Shown here: one piece after another, positions 1-8,900 of the stretch
Position numbering within the stretch: the first letter of the stretch is position 1
Layout of the letters: every line of letters begins with the position of its first letter
Notes under the pieces: generated by a model
The model's input: only the letters and a program-made list of their open reading frames with translations
What the model was told of the DNA's origin: nothing
Databases searched by the model: none
Program-made: the position numbers and the translations under genes
Assembly (NCBI GenBank): GCA_023402505.1
Contig: JAEYGD010000271.1
Span: forward strand, 1-46,008
Direction of reading: 5' to 3'
Length of the DNA: 46,008 nucleotides
Source: Actinomycetes bacterium
Lineage (GTDB): Bacteria > Actinomycetota > Actinomycetes > Mycobacteriales > Micromonosporaceae

Positions 1-165
1 CCGCCGCGTGCCACGAGCCGGTTGACGCACGCGCCGCGCAACCGCACCTACCCCGGTTACCCGCAGGGTTACCAGCCGACGGATCTGGGTGCCCCACCGG
101 CGCCGCCCGACCTCGACCCGGTGTGGCTGGCCCGCCCGCACCGCCAGCGGCAACCGGGCCGCTGA
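1..165 (+). CDS. C-terminal end of an unidentified protein (5' end outside window)
   Basis: A reading frame is open from base 1 and closes with TGA at 163-165. The visible 54 residues are rich in Pro, Arg, Tyr and Gln (for example YPGYPQGYQP) and look like a disordered tail, so no family can be named. It converges on the histidine kinase gene, with about 34 bases between the two stop codons, which is a normal arrangement for neighbouring gene ends. The call rests only on the open frame and this placement; a chance open frame in GC-rich DNA is possible. Confidence 0.4.
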   Translation, partial: PPRATSRLTHAPRNRTYPGYPQGYQPTDLGAPPAPPDLDPVWLARPHRQRQPGR

Positions 166-199
166 CGTCCGGCGACGTTCCCGCCCGGCCGCCGGCTCG

Positions 200-1237
200 T
201 CAGCTCGCCGGGGCGGCCGGCAGGTGTACGACGAAACGGCACCCCTCGGCGACGTTGTGCGCGTGCACCCGCCCGCCGTGCGCCTCGACCAGTCCACGCA
301 CGATCGCCAGGCCCAGCCCCCCGCCGGTCGGCGCGCCGTGGTCGGCCCCGGCCGGCGCGGGAGTGCGGGCCCGTTCGCCCCGGAAGGCCACGTCGAACAG
401 CCGGGGCAGGTCCGCCTCGGGAATGCCGCCGCAGGTGTCGGAGACGGCGAGCCACACGTCCTTCTCGTCGTGGCCGGCGTCGATGCGTACCGTGCCGTCC
501 GGTGGCGTGTACCGCACGGAGTTGACCAGCAGGTTCGTCACGACGCGGGCGAGTTCGGCCTCGACGGCCCGGACCGTCGGCCAGCCGGTCTCCGGGGCGA
601 GCACCCGCACCCGCCGGTCCGCGGCCAGCGGCGCGGTGGCGGCGATCGCGTCCGAGACGACCTCGCCCAGGGGGACCGGGGACAGTGCGGGCCGCAGCAC
701 GCCGGCGGTGATCCGTGACAGCTCGAACAGGTCGTCGACCAGGCGCGTCATCCGATCCGTCTCGACCCGGATCCGGTGGTGGTACTCCGCCACCGTCGCC
801 GGGTCGTCGACCACCCTGTCCTCCAGTGCCTCCGCCATCGCCCGCAGCCCGGCCAGCGGCGTACGCAGGTCGTGGGAGACCCACGCGACCAGCTCGCGGC
901 GGCCGGCCTCCAGCTGGCGTTCCCACTGCCGGGCCTGGTCGGCCCACACCGCCGCCCGCGCCAGCCGGCGGGCGAAGGCCACCCCGACGGCCAGGCTGAC
1001 CGCCGCGGACGCCGCGACCGTCACGAGCACCACCTGAAGGTCGTGCGCGGAAAGGAACATCGCCTGCGCGACCGCCGTGACTCCCGCGGCCACCGACGCG
1101 ATCGTGACGGCCAGCAGCACCGCCACATGGGCGAGGATCGAGCGGTGGCGGACCAGCCGCAGCGCGCCGACACCGAGCGCCCCGACGGCCCCGCCGGCGA
1201 CCAACGCGTAGAGGCCGATGAGCAGGAGGTCCCTCAC
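200..1237 (-). CDS. Sensor histidine kinase (HisKA type), partner of the OmpR-type regulator upstream
   Basis: This is a 345-aa membrane sensor kinase that should autophosphorylate on His and pass the phosphate to the regulator encoded just upstream. Two hydrophobic segments lie at about residues 4-27 and 36-58, and a third at about 67-88. The H-box WVSHDLRTPLAG puts the phospho-acceptor at His122. Further on are the N-box (NLLVNSVRYT), a G1-like SDTCGGI and the G2 box GGGLGLAI of the HATPase domain. The start is the GTG at 1237-1235, whose bases overlap the regulator's TGA as GTGA, a typical translational-coupling arrangement. Upstream in-frame starts would run deep into the regulator. The G1 box reads DTCGGI where DTGxGI is usual, but the fold looks intact. 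The stimulus is unknown. Confidence 0.9.
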   Translation of the reverse strand: MRDLLLIGLYALVAGGAVGALGVGALRLVRHRSILAHVAVLLAVTIASVAAGVTAVAQAMFLSAHDLQVVLVTVAASAAVSLAVGVAFARRLARAAVWADQARQWERQLEAGRRELVAWVSHDLRTPLAGLRAMAEALEDRVVDDPATVAEYHHRIRVETDRMTRLVDDLFELSRITAGVLRPALSPVPLGEVVSDAIAATAPLAADRRVRVLAPETGWPTVRAVEAELARVVTNLLVNSVRYTPPDGTVRIDAGHDEKDVWLAVSDTCGGIPEADLPRLFDVAFRGERARTPAPAGADHGAPTGGGLGLAIVRGLVEAHGGRVHAHNVAEGCRFVVHLPAAPAS

Positions 1238-1932
1238 CGGGCCGGCCCCTGGGGTTCGTACCGGTAGCCGACGCCCCACACGGTGACGATGCGCCGCGGC
1301 TGCGCGGGGTGTTGTTCGATCTTCTCCCGCAGCCGCCGGACATGGACGGTGACGGTGGACTGGTCGCCGAAGCGCCAACCCCACACGCGGTCCAGCAACT
1401 CGGCCCGCGACCAGGCCCGCCGGGGGTGGCGCAGCAGGAACGCGAGCAGGTCGAACTCCCGCACGGTCAGCGCCAGGGGGTCCGCGCCGAGCTGGGCGAC
1501 CCGCCGTCCGGTGTCCGCCGTCAGGTCGCCGTCGCGCAGCACCTCCGGGGATCCCGCGTCGCGGGGCGCCGCGCGCCGCAACACCGACCGGATGCGCAGC
1601 ACCAGCTCCCGGGGGGAGAACGGCTTCGTCACGTAGTCGTCCGCACCGACCTCCAGCCCGGCGACCCGGTCGGCCTCGTCACCGAGCGCGGTCAGCATGA
1701 CGACCGGTAGGCCGGGGCGTCGGGCCCGCAGCCGCCTGCACACCTCCATGCCGTCCAGGCCCGGCATCATCAGGTCGAGCACGACCAGGTCGGGTGGCGC
1801 GGTCTCGACCGCGGCGAGCGCGTCGGCACCGTCGAAGCAGAGCCGGACCCGGCAACCGTCCTGCTCGAGGTAGCGCCGGACGACGTCGCTGACCGTCCGG
1901 TCGTCGTCGACGACGAGCACGTGATGCCCCAT
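1234..1932 (-). CDS. OmpR/PhoB-family DNA-binding response regulator
   Basis: This is a 232-aa winged-helix response regulator. The receiver domain begins MGHHVLVVDDD, with acidic-pocket residues D9 and D10, phospho-acceptor Asp53 in VVLDLMMPG, and the conserved Lys103 in YVTKPFS. The C-terminal Trans_reg_C winged helix includes LTVREFDLLAFLLRHP, AELLDRVWGW and TVTVHVRRLREKIE. The ATG at 1932 is chosen because the conserved receiver begins right after it; a longer reading upstream is low-complexity Arg/Pro sequence. The stop codon overlaps the GTG start of the sensor kinase, so the two form an operon. It is transcribed away from the DM13 gene. Length and motifs are normal for the family. Confidence 0.93.
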   Translation of the reverse strand: MGHHVLVVDDDRTVSDVVRRYLEQDGCRVRLCFDGADALAAVETAPPDLVVLDLMMPGLDGMEVCRRLRARRPGLPVVMLTALGDEADRVAGLEVGADDYVTKPFSPRELVLRIRSVLRRAAPRDAGSPEVLRDGDLTADTGRRVAQLGADPLALTVREFDLLAFLLRHPRRAWSRAELLDRVWGWRFGDQSTVTVHVRRLREKIEQHPAQPRRIVTVWGVGYRYEPQGPAR

Positions 1933-2045
1933 GGACCGGAACGCTACCCACCGGCCGCCCGGTGCGGACGCCCGCGATCCGCCGGCGGGAGGGCCGTAAG
2001 CGGACGGAAAGATCTTCCCGCCCCGGATGGGCTTACCGTCACGGC

Positions 2046-2618
2046 ATGCGCAGAAGACGCTGGCTGTTGTCCGTTCTCGCCGTCGTGGTCGTCGCCGGGC
2101 TCGGGGTGGGTCTGTACCTGTTCCAGCCGTGGCGGCTGGTGACCGACCGGGAGGTGCGCGAGGCACTGCCGACGCTGGCCGAGCCGACCGGCCCGGCCGG
2201 GCCGCTGACGACCGACCCGGCGCCCGCCGACGTGGTCCTCGCCGCCGGCGACTTCGTCACCCACGAGCACGACACCAGCGGCCGGGCACAGGTGGTCCGC
2301 CTCGCCGACGGCCGTCACCAGCTGCTGCTGCGCGGACTTGACACGTCCGACGGTCCCGACCTGCGGGTCTGGCTCACCGACCGGGAGGTGCTGCCCGGCC
2401 GTGCCGGCTGGCAGGTGTTCGACGACGGCCGCTGGGTCGAGCTGGGCCGGCTCAAGGGCAACATCGGCGACCAGGCGTACGACATCCCGGCGTCGGTGGA
2501 CCTGGACGGGCTGCGCAGCGTGTCGATCTGGTGCAAGCGGTTCGCCGTGTCGTTCGGTGCCGCGCCGCTCACCGCCCCGGGGGCCACCACGGCGACGGCC
2601 CGGCCGACGGCGTCCTGA
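2046..2618 (+). CDS. Membrane-anchored DM13-domain protein
   Basis: This is a 190-aa protein with one N-terminal membrane anchor or uncleaved signal (WLLSVLAVVVVAGLGVGLYL) and an exported DM13 domain at roughly residues 60-165. Recognisable DM13 features are GDFVTHEHDTSGRAQV, the DGPDLRVWLTD strand, IGDQAYDIPA and the Cys-containing VSIWCKRFAVSFG. DM13 has been proposed to be a redox or haem-binding module; that role is not shown for this protein. The ATG at 2046 follows a G-rich leader, and an earlier in-frame start would only add a basic stretch before the anchor. The gene diverges from the OmpR-type regulator (113 bases between starts), so it is a plausible target of that system, which is an inference. 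Confidence 0.78.
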   Translation: MRRRRWLLSVLAVVVVAGLGVGLYLFQPWRLVTDREVREALPTLAEPTGPAGPLTTDPAPADVVLAAGDFVTHEHDTSGRAQVVRLADGRHQLLLRGLDTSDGPDLRVWLTDREVLPGRAGWQVFDDGRWVELGRLKGNIGDQAYDIPASVDLDGLRSVSIWCKRFAVSFGAAPLTAPGATTATARPTAS

Positions 2619-2657
2619 CGCTCCCTCCCACCGGCCGTGCCCGGCGGCGCGACCGGT

Positions 2658-3341
2658 TCAGCGTTCGCTACGCCGGGGTGCGGGCGGCGCCACGATGCCG
2701 GCGTCGCGGGCCAGCAGCGCCGCCTGCACCCGGTCGCCCACACCGAGCTTCGCGAAGACGGCCGACGACTGGTTGCGTACCGTCTTGGGGCTGATCCCGA
2801 ACCGCCGGGCGATCTCGGCGTTGCCCTCCCCCGCCGCCAGGTGCCGCAGGATCTCCTGTTCGCGCGGCGTGAGCTGGTCGAACGGCGGCGGCAACGCCGC
2901 CGGTGGCAGCGACCGGTCGGCCGGTGCGGACGCCCCGGGCAGCCGGACTCCCGGGCCGAGCACCAGCCCGCCGTGAGCCGCGGTACGCAGGGCGTCGACC
3001 ACCACGTCCGGGTCGGTGTCCTTGAGCAGGTAGCCGCGGGCGCCGGCCCGCAGCGCCCGCGCGACCAGATCGTCGTCGTCGGCCATGGTCAGCATCAGCA
3101 CCGCGATGTCCGGCCGGTGCCGCAGGATCTGCGTGGTGGCCCGCAGCCCGTCGCCGTCGGGCAGGGCGATGTCCATCGCGACCACGGTGACCTGCTGGTG
3201 CACGACCGCCGCGAGCGCCTCCGCGCAGGACGCGGCCTCCAGCACCCGCGCCACCCACGGCTCGCCGTCGAGCATGGCCCGCAGGCCGCGGCGCACCACC
3301 GGGTGATCGTCCACGATCAGCACCCGTGCCGGTTCCGGCAT
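2658..3341 (-). CDS. NarL/LuxR-family response regulator
   Basis: This 227-aa regulator has a receiver domain (VLIVDDHPVVRRGL, phospho-acceptor Asp57 in VVAMDIALPDG, Lys107 in GYLLKDTDPD). Its C-terminal LuxR-type helix-turn-helix lies at about residues 155-215 (LTPREQEILRHLAAGEGNAE, then ISPKTVRNQSSAVFAKLGV). It should bind DNA as a dimer after phosphorylation by the HisKA_3 kinase encoded immediately upstream; 42 bases separate the two genes. It is the last gene of a three-gene unit (unknown protein, kinase, regulator) and ends 39 bases from the convergent DM13 gene. The ATG at 3341 sits directly before the conserved receiver start. Confidence 0.92.
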   Translation of the reverse strand: MPEPARVLIVDDHPVVRRGLRAMLDGEPWVARVLEAASCAEALAAVVHQQVTVVAMDIALPDGDGLRATTQILRHRPDIAVLMLTMADDDDLVARALRAGARGYLLKDTDPDVVVDALRTAAHGGLVLGPGVRLPGASAPADRSLPPAALPPPFDQLTPREQEILRHLAAGEGNAEIARRFGISPKTVRNQSSAVFAKLGVGDRVQAALLARDAGIVAPPAPRRSER

Positions 3342-3383
3342 GCCCGCTCCTCACCCGTCGTCCCACCCGGACCGTCGTCCCGT

Positions 3384-5366
3384 TCAGCCATGATCCGGCC
3401 ACGGCAACCGGACCCGCACCACCGTCCCGCCGTCCGGGTTGTCCCCGATCTCGCATCCTCCCCCGAGTTCGACCGCCCGCTGCCGGATCGAGTCCAGGCC
3501 GACGCCGCCGGGTCGGGGGCGGGCCGCGCCGACACCGTCGTCGGTCACCTCCACCAGCAGCGTGCCGCCGTCACGGCGTACCTGGACCTCGCACCGGCCG
3601 GCCCGGGCGTGCTTCGCCACGTTGGACAGCGCCTCGGCGACGATCCGGTACGCCGCCACCTCCACCGCCGCCGGCAGCACCCGCAGGTCGGCGCCGACGT
3701 GCAGCCGTACCCGCAGCCCCGGCCCGTCGAAGCGTTGGCATTCGGTCCGCAGCCCCGCCTCCAGCCCCTGGTCGAGGGCGGCCGGGCGGAGCTGGTCGAC
3801 CAGCCGGCGGACCTCCGCCGTGCAGGTCCGCAGCTCCTCGGCCAGCTCGGCCAGGATGGGCCCGAGGCGGTCACTGCCGGCGGCGAGTTTGCTGGCCGCG
3901 CGTACCTGCATCGACATGCCGGCGAAGGTCGGCCCCAGGCCGTCGTGCAGATCCCGGCGCAGCCGGCGGCGTTCCTCCTCGCGGGCCAGGACCAGCCGCT
4001 CCCGGGAGTCCCGCAGGTCACGGATCAGCCGCGCGGTCGCCACCGCCACCGAGGCGTGCCCGGCGACCTCGCTGAGCAACCGACGCTCCACCGGCGTGAA
4101 GCGGTCCCCGGGCCGGCGGTGCGCCACGACCAGCTGGCCGACCCGCTCGCCGTGGGTCACCATGTCGAAGCGCTCGGTCGAGCCGGTCGACCGGCCGTAC
4201 ACGGCGTCGGCCAGATCGGCGCCGGCCGGGTCGTCGACCTCGACGGCGACGTACGGCACCTGCAGCGACCGGGCGATCGTGCCGGTCAGCAGCGCCGGTA
4301 CGGCGTGCGGCTGCACGGTGTTCGCCAGCAGTCCGCCGAGCCGGGTCAACACGCCGTACGGGTCGTCGCGGTCGCCGTACAGCAGCCGGTTGACGCCGCG
4401 CTGCACCCGGTGGCGTACCGGTTCGAAGGCGACCGCGATCAGCCCGGTCGCGACCAGCGAGGCGTTGGAGGTGTCGCCGGCGAGGAGCAGGTCCCGCAGC
4501 AACGCGACGGTGGCCACGAACCCGGCGACCACCAGCAGGCTCATCACCGACCAGACCAGGGCCCGGTTGATCACCTGTTCCAGCTGGTAGAGCCGGTATC
4601 GCAGCACCGCGAGGGTGAGACCGCCCGGGACGGCCACCACCATCAGCACCCAGGCGCCGGCGAGGTTCAGCCCGTCGAGCACGAAACCGAGCAGGAACAG
4701 GGTTCCGGCGACGAACAGGCAGGCGAGTTGCTGGCGGGTCTCCCCCACCGCACGGCGCCACCGGCGCACCAGCGAGCCGAGGACCGCACCGACCGCCAGC
4801 AGTTCCACGGCGATCGTCACCAGGGCGAGCTGGACGAGCAGCCGCGCCCGGCCGGTGGCGGCCGGTTCGCCGGTCAGCAGCAGGCCGCGTGGGTCGTCGA
4901 CGGCGGCGACCGCGAAAGCGGCCGCGGAGATGCTCGCGCAGCCGACGAGGACGGCGGCCACGGCCCGCCAGCGCCGTCCGGGCAGCCGCCCGTCCGGGAA
5001 GAGCAGCAGGGCCAGGAAGACCAGGGTGTACGGCGGCCACCACAGCCACTGCGCCAGCCACGCCAGCGGTGGCCACGACGACCAGCTGAGCGCGAGTGTC
5101 TCGACGACGGCGAGCAGGCCGGCGGCGAGCATCAGACGGCCGACCGGGTGACCGGCGACGCCGGCCAGCACCAGTCCACCGCAGGCGGTGAAGGCGGCGG
5201 CGAAGACCGCGGTGAGTGAGCTGGGGCCGAACAGCGCGCCGTCGCGCTGCTGGAGCTGGCCGGCCAGGACGAGCAGCGCCACGGCGGCTGTCGCCCCGGC
5301 CAGCAGCCAGCGGCGTACCCGGCGCGCGGCGTCCGGTGACGGCGGGGGGTGGTTGTCCGGTGCCAC
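3384..5366 (-). CDS. Large membrane sensor histidine kinase (HisKA_3, NarX/DesK class)
   Basis: This 660-aa kinase has a long N-terminal membrane region with about nine or ten hydrophobic spans in residues 20-300. A GAF-like segment follows (TRLGGLLANTVQPHAVPALL onward), then a coiled linker and a HisKA_3 dimerisation helix with phospho-acceptor His474 in LRRDLHDGLGPTFAGMSM. The HATPase_c domain at the C terminus has ALSNVAKHARAGRCEV as N-box, VTDDGVG, and GGVGLDSIRQR. The GTG at 5366 is preferred: it begins 26 bases after the upstream stop and directly before a Pro-rich leader and the first membrane span, whereas longer readings overlap the upstream gene. The partner is the NarL-type regulator downstream. 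The many spans suggest sensing at or within the membrane; the ligand is unknown. Confidence 0.9.
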   Translation of the reverse strand: MAPDNHPPPSPDAARRVRRWLLAGATAAVALLVLAGQLQQRDGALFGPSSLTAVFAAAFTACGGLVLAGVAGHPVGRLMLAAGLLAVVETLALSWSSWPPLAWLAQWLWWPPYTLVFLALLLFPDGRLPGRRWRAVAAVLVGCASISAAAFAVAAVDDPRGLLLTGEPAATGRARLLVQLALVTIAVELLAVGAVLGSLVRRWRRAVGETRQQLACLFVAGTLFLLGFVLDGLNLAGAWVLMVVAVPGGLTLAVLRYRLYQLEQVINRALVWSVMSLLVVAGFVATVALLRDLLLAGDTSNASLVATGLIAVAFEPVRHRVQRGVNRLLYGDRDDPYGVLTRLGGLLANTVQPHAVPALLTGTIARSLQVPYVAVEVDDPAGADLADAVYGRSTGSTERFDMVTHGERVGQLVVAHRRPGDRFTPVERRLLSEVAGHASVAVATARLIRDLRDSRERLVLAREEERRRLRRDLHDGLGPTFAGMSMQVRAASKLAAGSDRLGPILAELAEELRTCTAEVRRLVDQLRPAALDQGLEAGLRTECQRFDGPGLRVRLHVGADLRVLPAAVEVAAYRIVAEALSNVAKHARAGRCEVQVRRDGGTLLVEVTDDGVGAARPRPGGVGLDSIRQRAVELGGGCEIGDNPDGGTVVRVRLPWPDHG

Positions 5367-5392
5367 GGCGGCCTCCGACCCGGTGCGGCCGC

Positions 5393-5860
5393 TCAGTGCG
5401 CCCAGCCGGCGGCGTGCATCGCGTTGTGCAGGAAGTTGCCGCGGTTGCCCTGGTGGTGCCACGGCAGCAGGTCGAGGTCGTCGGCCAGGGCGGCGTCGCC
5501 GAGCCGGGGCAGGCTGGCGATCGCCTCGGTGACGCTCATCCGGGACCGCTCGGCGACGTCGGGGTAGGTGGTGAGGAACCACTCCAGGTGGTCGCGTACC
5601 GCCTGGAGGCGGCGCTGGAGCGCGGCCGGGTCGGCCGGGTCGCCGCTGGGCCGCAGGTCGGTCAGCAGCCACTGCGCGTCGAACACCGGTGCGAGGCGGC
5701 GTCCGGTGCCGTCGAAGAACTCGACGGCACCGCCGAGCTTGCCGCCGTCGGCCGGCTCGGCCAGCAACTCGGCCAGGCTGAGGTAGGTGTGCGCGAAGGT
5801 GTTGTCGCTGGCGATCAGCAGGATCCGGTTGTCGGCTTCGCCGCCGCTTGCCAACTCCAT
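5393..5860 (-). CDS. Uncharacterised 155-aa cytoplasmic protein, first gene of a two-component operon
   Basis: I do not recognise a family. The protein has no signal peptide or membrane span. It begins MELASGGEADNRILLIASDN, continues with an amphipathic helix (AHTYLSLAELLAEP), a short beta-like stretch (GAVEFFDGTGRRLAPVFDAQ) and a helical C-terminal half containing YPDVAERSRMSVTEAIASLP. The ATG at 5860 has a well-placed AGAGGA-type ribosome site (GAGAGGACGAG, 3 bases before the start). It is the promoter-proximal gene of an operon with the membrane kinase (26-base gap) and the NarL-type regulator, so an accessory or sensory role in that pathway is plausible but is only context inference. Confidence 0.7.
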   Translation of the reverse strand: MELASGGEADNRILLIASDNTFAHTYLSLAELLAEPADGGKLGGAVEFFDGTGRRLAPVFDAQWLLTDLRPSGDPADPAALQRRLQAVRDHLEWFLTTYPDVAERSRMSVTEAIASLPRLGDAALADDLDLLPWHHQGNRGNFLHNAMHAAGWAH

Positions 5861-5899
5861 CGTCTCGTCCTCTCGTCGGTAGCAGTCTGTCGATTGTGG

Positions 5900-5932
5900 T
5901 GGGTCGGGACGCCCCCCGGACGTCCCGACCCA
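5900..5932. terminator. Perfect 12-bp hairpin between the secreted-protein gene and the kinase operon
   Basis: TGGGTCGGGACG at 5900-5911 and CGTCCCGACCCA at 5921-5932 are perfect inverted copies with a 9-base loop. The hairpin follows the stop of the minus-strand gene at 5983 and precedes the start at 5860, so it most likely ends transcription of the large secreted-protein gene. There is no clear U-tract, which is common for actinobacterial terminators. Confidence 0.65.
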
Positions 5933-5982
5933 TCGGATTTCAGTACCGTCCTGGCCCGCCGCTCGGCGCGGCCGGACACCGC

Positions 5983-8900
5983 TCAGTGCAGGTTGGCGTT
6001 GACCGCGCGGGTGTAGTCGACCGATGCGCTCACCTTCGGCAGGCCCTCGACGTGGCTGCCGGCGGCGATCCGTCCCGACCAGTACGCGTACCGCTCGGCG
6101 AGCAGCCCGACGCGGATGTCGCCGACGCTGACCAGACACGACCCGATCGGGTCACGCGGCCGGCCCGGCACGTCGGCCTGCGGGCAGGCGAACCCGTACT
6201 GCGGCTGGCCGGTCCGCGGGTCGAACCCGGACCGGTCGTCGGCGCACGGATCCCACGCGTCGGCCTGCACACAGTCGCCGTAGTTGCCCAGCGCACGCCG
6301 GAACGTGTTCTGGAAGTGCTGGTTGACCGACTGGTCGACGTCGGTGCGCGGTCGTGCCCAGTCGCCGGGCAGCGACCGGGTGCCGAACAGCATGCCGTTC
6401 ATCGCGTCGTCGGATTCCAGCGCCCTGGCCCAGCCCAGCTCCGAGTAGGCCTGCAGCATGCGGACGGCGTCGGAGACCGCCTTGCCGCGCTGCCACAGGA
6501 TCCGGGAGTTGTCCCAGCTGTGTCCGCCGGCCGGTGCGACGAGCCCGCTGCCGTCGAGCACCACGCGGTAGAAGTAGCGCTGCCGGCCGGCCAGCATCGC
6601 CGACGCCTTCGCGCGGGCGGTCTCGGTCGCGGCGGCGACCGGGGCGACCGGCGCCGACTCGAAGCTCGGCCGGTAGCTGGCGCTCCACAGCTGGTTGAGG
6701 TAGTAGACCTCGTCGCGGCAGTAGCCGTTCGGCTCGTGGGACCGGACGTCCCACGAGCAGTAGGTGCCGACCGGGAAGACCCGGGTGGCGGTCTGCGCGA
6801 CCTGCCAGTCACCGCCGTGCCACTTGACCCGCGACCGTACGGTGATCTCCAGATCGCCGCTGGTGGTGTGGAAGCGGGGTCCCTCGTTCTCCACGATGTT
6901 GACGAAGCGCGCCTGGTAGCAGGTGTGGAACTGGGGACGCTTGGCGGTCGGCAGGCCGTGGTCGGCGAGGTGGTAGGCGTTGGGCAGGGTCGCCCGCCGC
7001 AGGGTGGACGGGACGGCACGCGAACCCTGGGTTCCGGAGCACGACGACATCGTCGACGCCTCCGGGATCCGGGCCTCGACCGCCTGGTCGGCGGTGCCCC
7101 ACAGGTCGTACTGCGGCAACGGCACGTCCTGGCCGTTCCACATGACCGCCCGCCGGATCTCCTCCACCTGGGCGGCCCAGTCCGACATCGCGTCGCGGTA
7201 GTCCTGCACCAACCTGGTGAACAGGGCGTTGGTCGCGCCGCCGTCGGCGGGCTCGCTGAACCGGCGTACCCGCTGGTTGATCCGGTCGCCGGCGTCGGCG
7301 ACCGCGCCCGCGCGGGCGCTGGAGACGCGTGCCGCGTACTGCGGGTTCTCCAGTTGCAGGATGTTGTAGGTGCGGGCCGCGGTGCTCCACGCCGCCGGGT
7401 TGGCCACCCGCTCGTTGGGCCAGCTGCCACCGACCCGGGCGGCGGCCCAACTCGTCAGGTAGTTGATCGACCCTTCCGGCAGGTAGGTGTTCAGCACCGA
7501 GACCGGGTCGGTCAGGCTCGCGCCGGACGGCGCGGTGTAGGTCCCCTGGTTCGCCGCGTCGATCGTGGCGAACTTGAACGTGGGCGACTCCGCCTTCGGG
7601 TAGTAGACGGTGTCGTAGTCCGGGATCGGAACGCCGGCGATCTCCCGGTGGTGCACGTACGTGGTGATCACCGTGTTGAGGTCGTCCTGCTCGATGCTCT
7701 GCAGTGCGACGTGGATCGCCAACGCCATCGAGTCGATCTTGCTTTCGATGGTCTGCAGCTGGGTGGCGATGTGGCCGAGCCGGGCGCGGACCTCGGCTAC
7801 CGAGCGGGTCAGGTCGGTGAGCAGGCCGACCAGGTCGGCGTACATGGTGTTGAGTGCCGACTCGATCCGGTCGAACCGGTTGTTCATCCCCACCGCGAGC
7901 CGGTTGATCTGCTCCCGCAGCTTGGCGATCTCGCCGAGGATGAGCGCGTTGGGGTCGGGCCCGCCGCCGGTGAACAGCGTCACCAGGCTCATCGCCGCGC
8001 CGAGCAGGTTGCCGGTGAGCACCGCGGTGCCCATCGCCGTCGCCGCCGCCGTCAGCCCCTGCCCGAGCACCGTGGTCACGTACGAGTTGATCGCGGTCAC
8101 CGAGGTGACCACCGCCTTGCCGATGGTCTGCAGCTGCTTGCCGAAACGCGGGTCGGCGAACCCCATCAGGGTGGACAGCACGTTGACCGTCTCACCGAGG
8201 CCCTCGAAGATCTTCTTGTTGCTCTCGGTCTTGATCCGCTCGGCCTCGCGGGTGGCGGCGTCCGGCTTCGGATCCTGGTTGAGCACATAGGTGGTGGAGT
8301 AGTGGATCACCTCGGTGATCCGGGTGTTCGCGTCGGACTCCAACACCGTCAGCACCCGGGTGGCCTGCTGCTCGAGCAGCGCCCGGTAACCCGCCCGGTC
8401 GCCGCTCTCGGCCCGCAGCGCCGCCAGCGGCACGTAGTGGCCGAGCGTGCCGGGGTTGCCGGAGCGCGGCGGGTGGACCTGCACGGCCAGCAGCGTCGCC
8501 TCCCCGGCCCGCACACTGGCGCCGGTACGGGCCGCGAACGCCGCGTCCCACCCGGTCGCCAACGCGTCGTCGGCGGCGGCCCGCTCGTGCAGGGCCCGCC
8601 AGGTAACGCCGGCGACGTCCCGCACCCGGGCGTTCCACGCCGCGTCCTGGTAGCCGCCCCGGACCAGGTCGAGGGCGTCCTGGACCACGTTGGCGCCCTC
8701 CGCGCCGACCGTGCTGGCGAGGAACGCCCGGACCGCCGGCCCGTTCACCGTGGCCGGGCTGCCGTCGCCGGAGAGCTTCGCCAGCACCGCCGAGGCCAAC
8801 GCGAACCGGGACAACTGGTCACCCCCGCTGTCCGGCGCCGCCTCGTCGGCCAGCGCCCGCACCGCCGTCGCGTGGGCGGTCACCTCGCCGCTGCCGGCGG

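Noticed and set aside
2637..5219. 860-aa plus-strand open frame opposite the kinase/regulator genes
   Set aside because: It is antisense to two clear signalling genes, rich in Gln/His/Arg/Pro with no domain, and is the usual third-position GC shadow.
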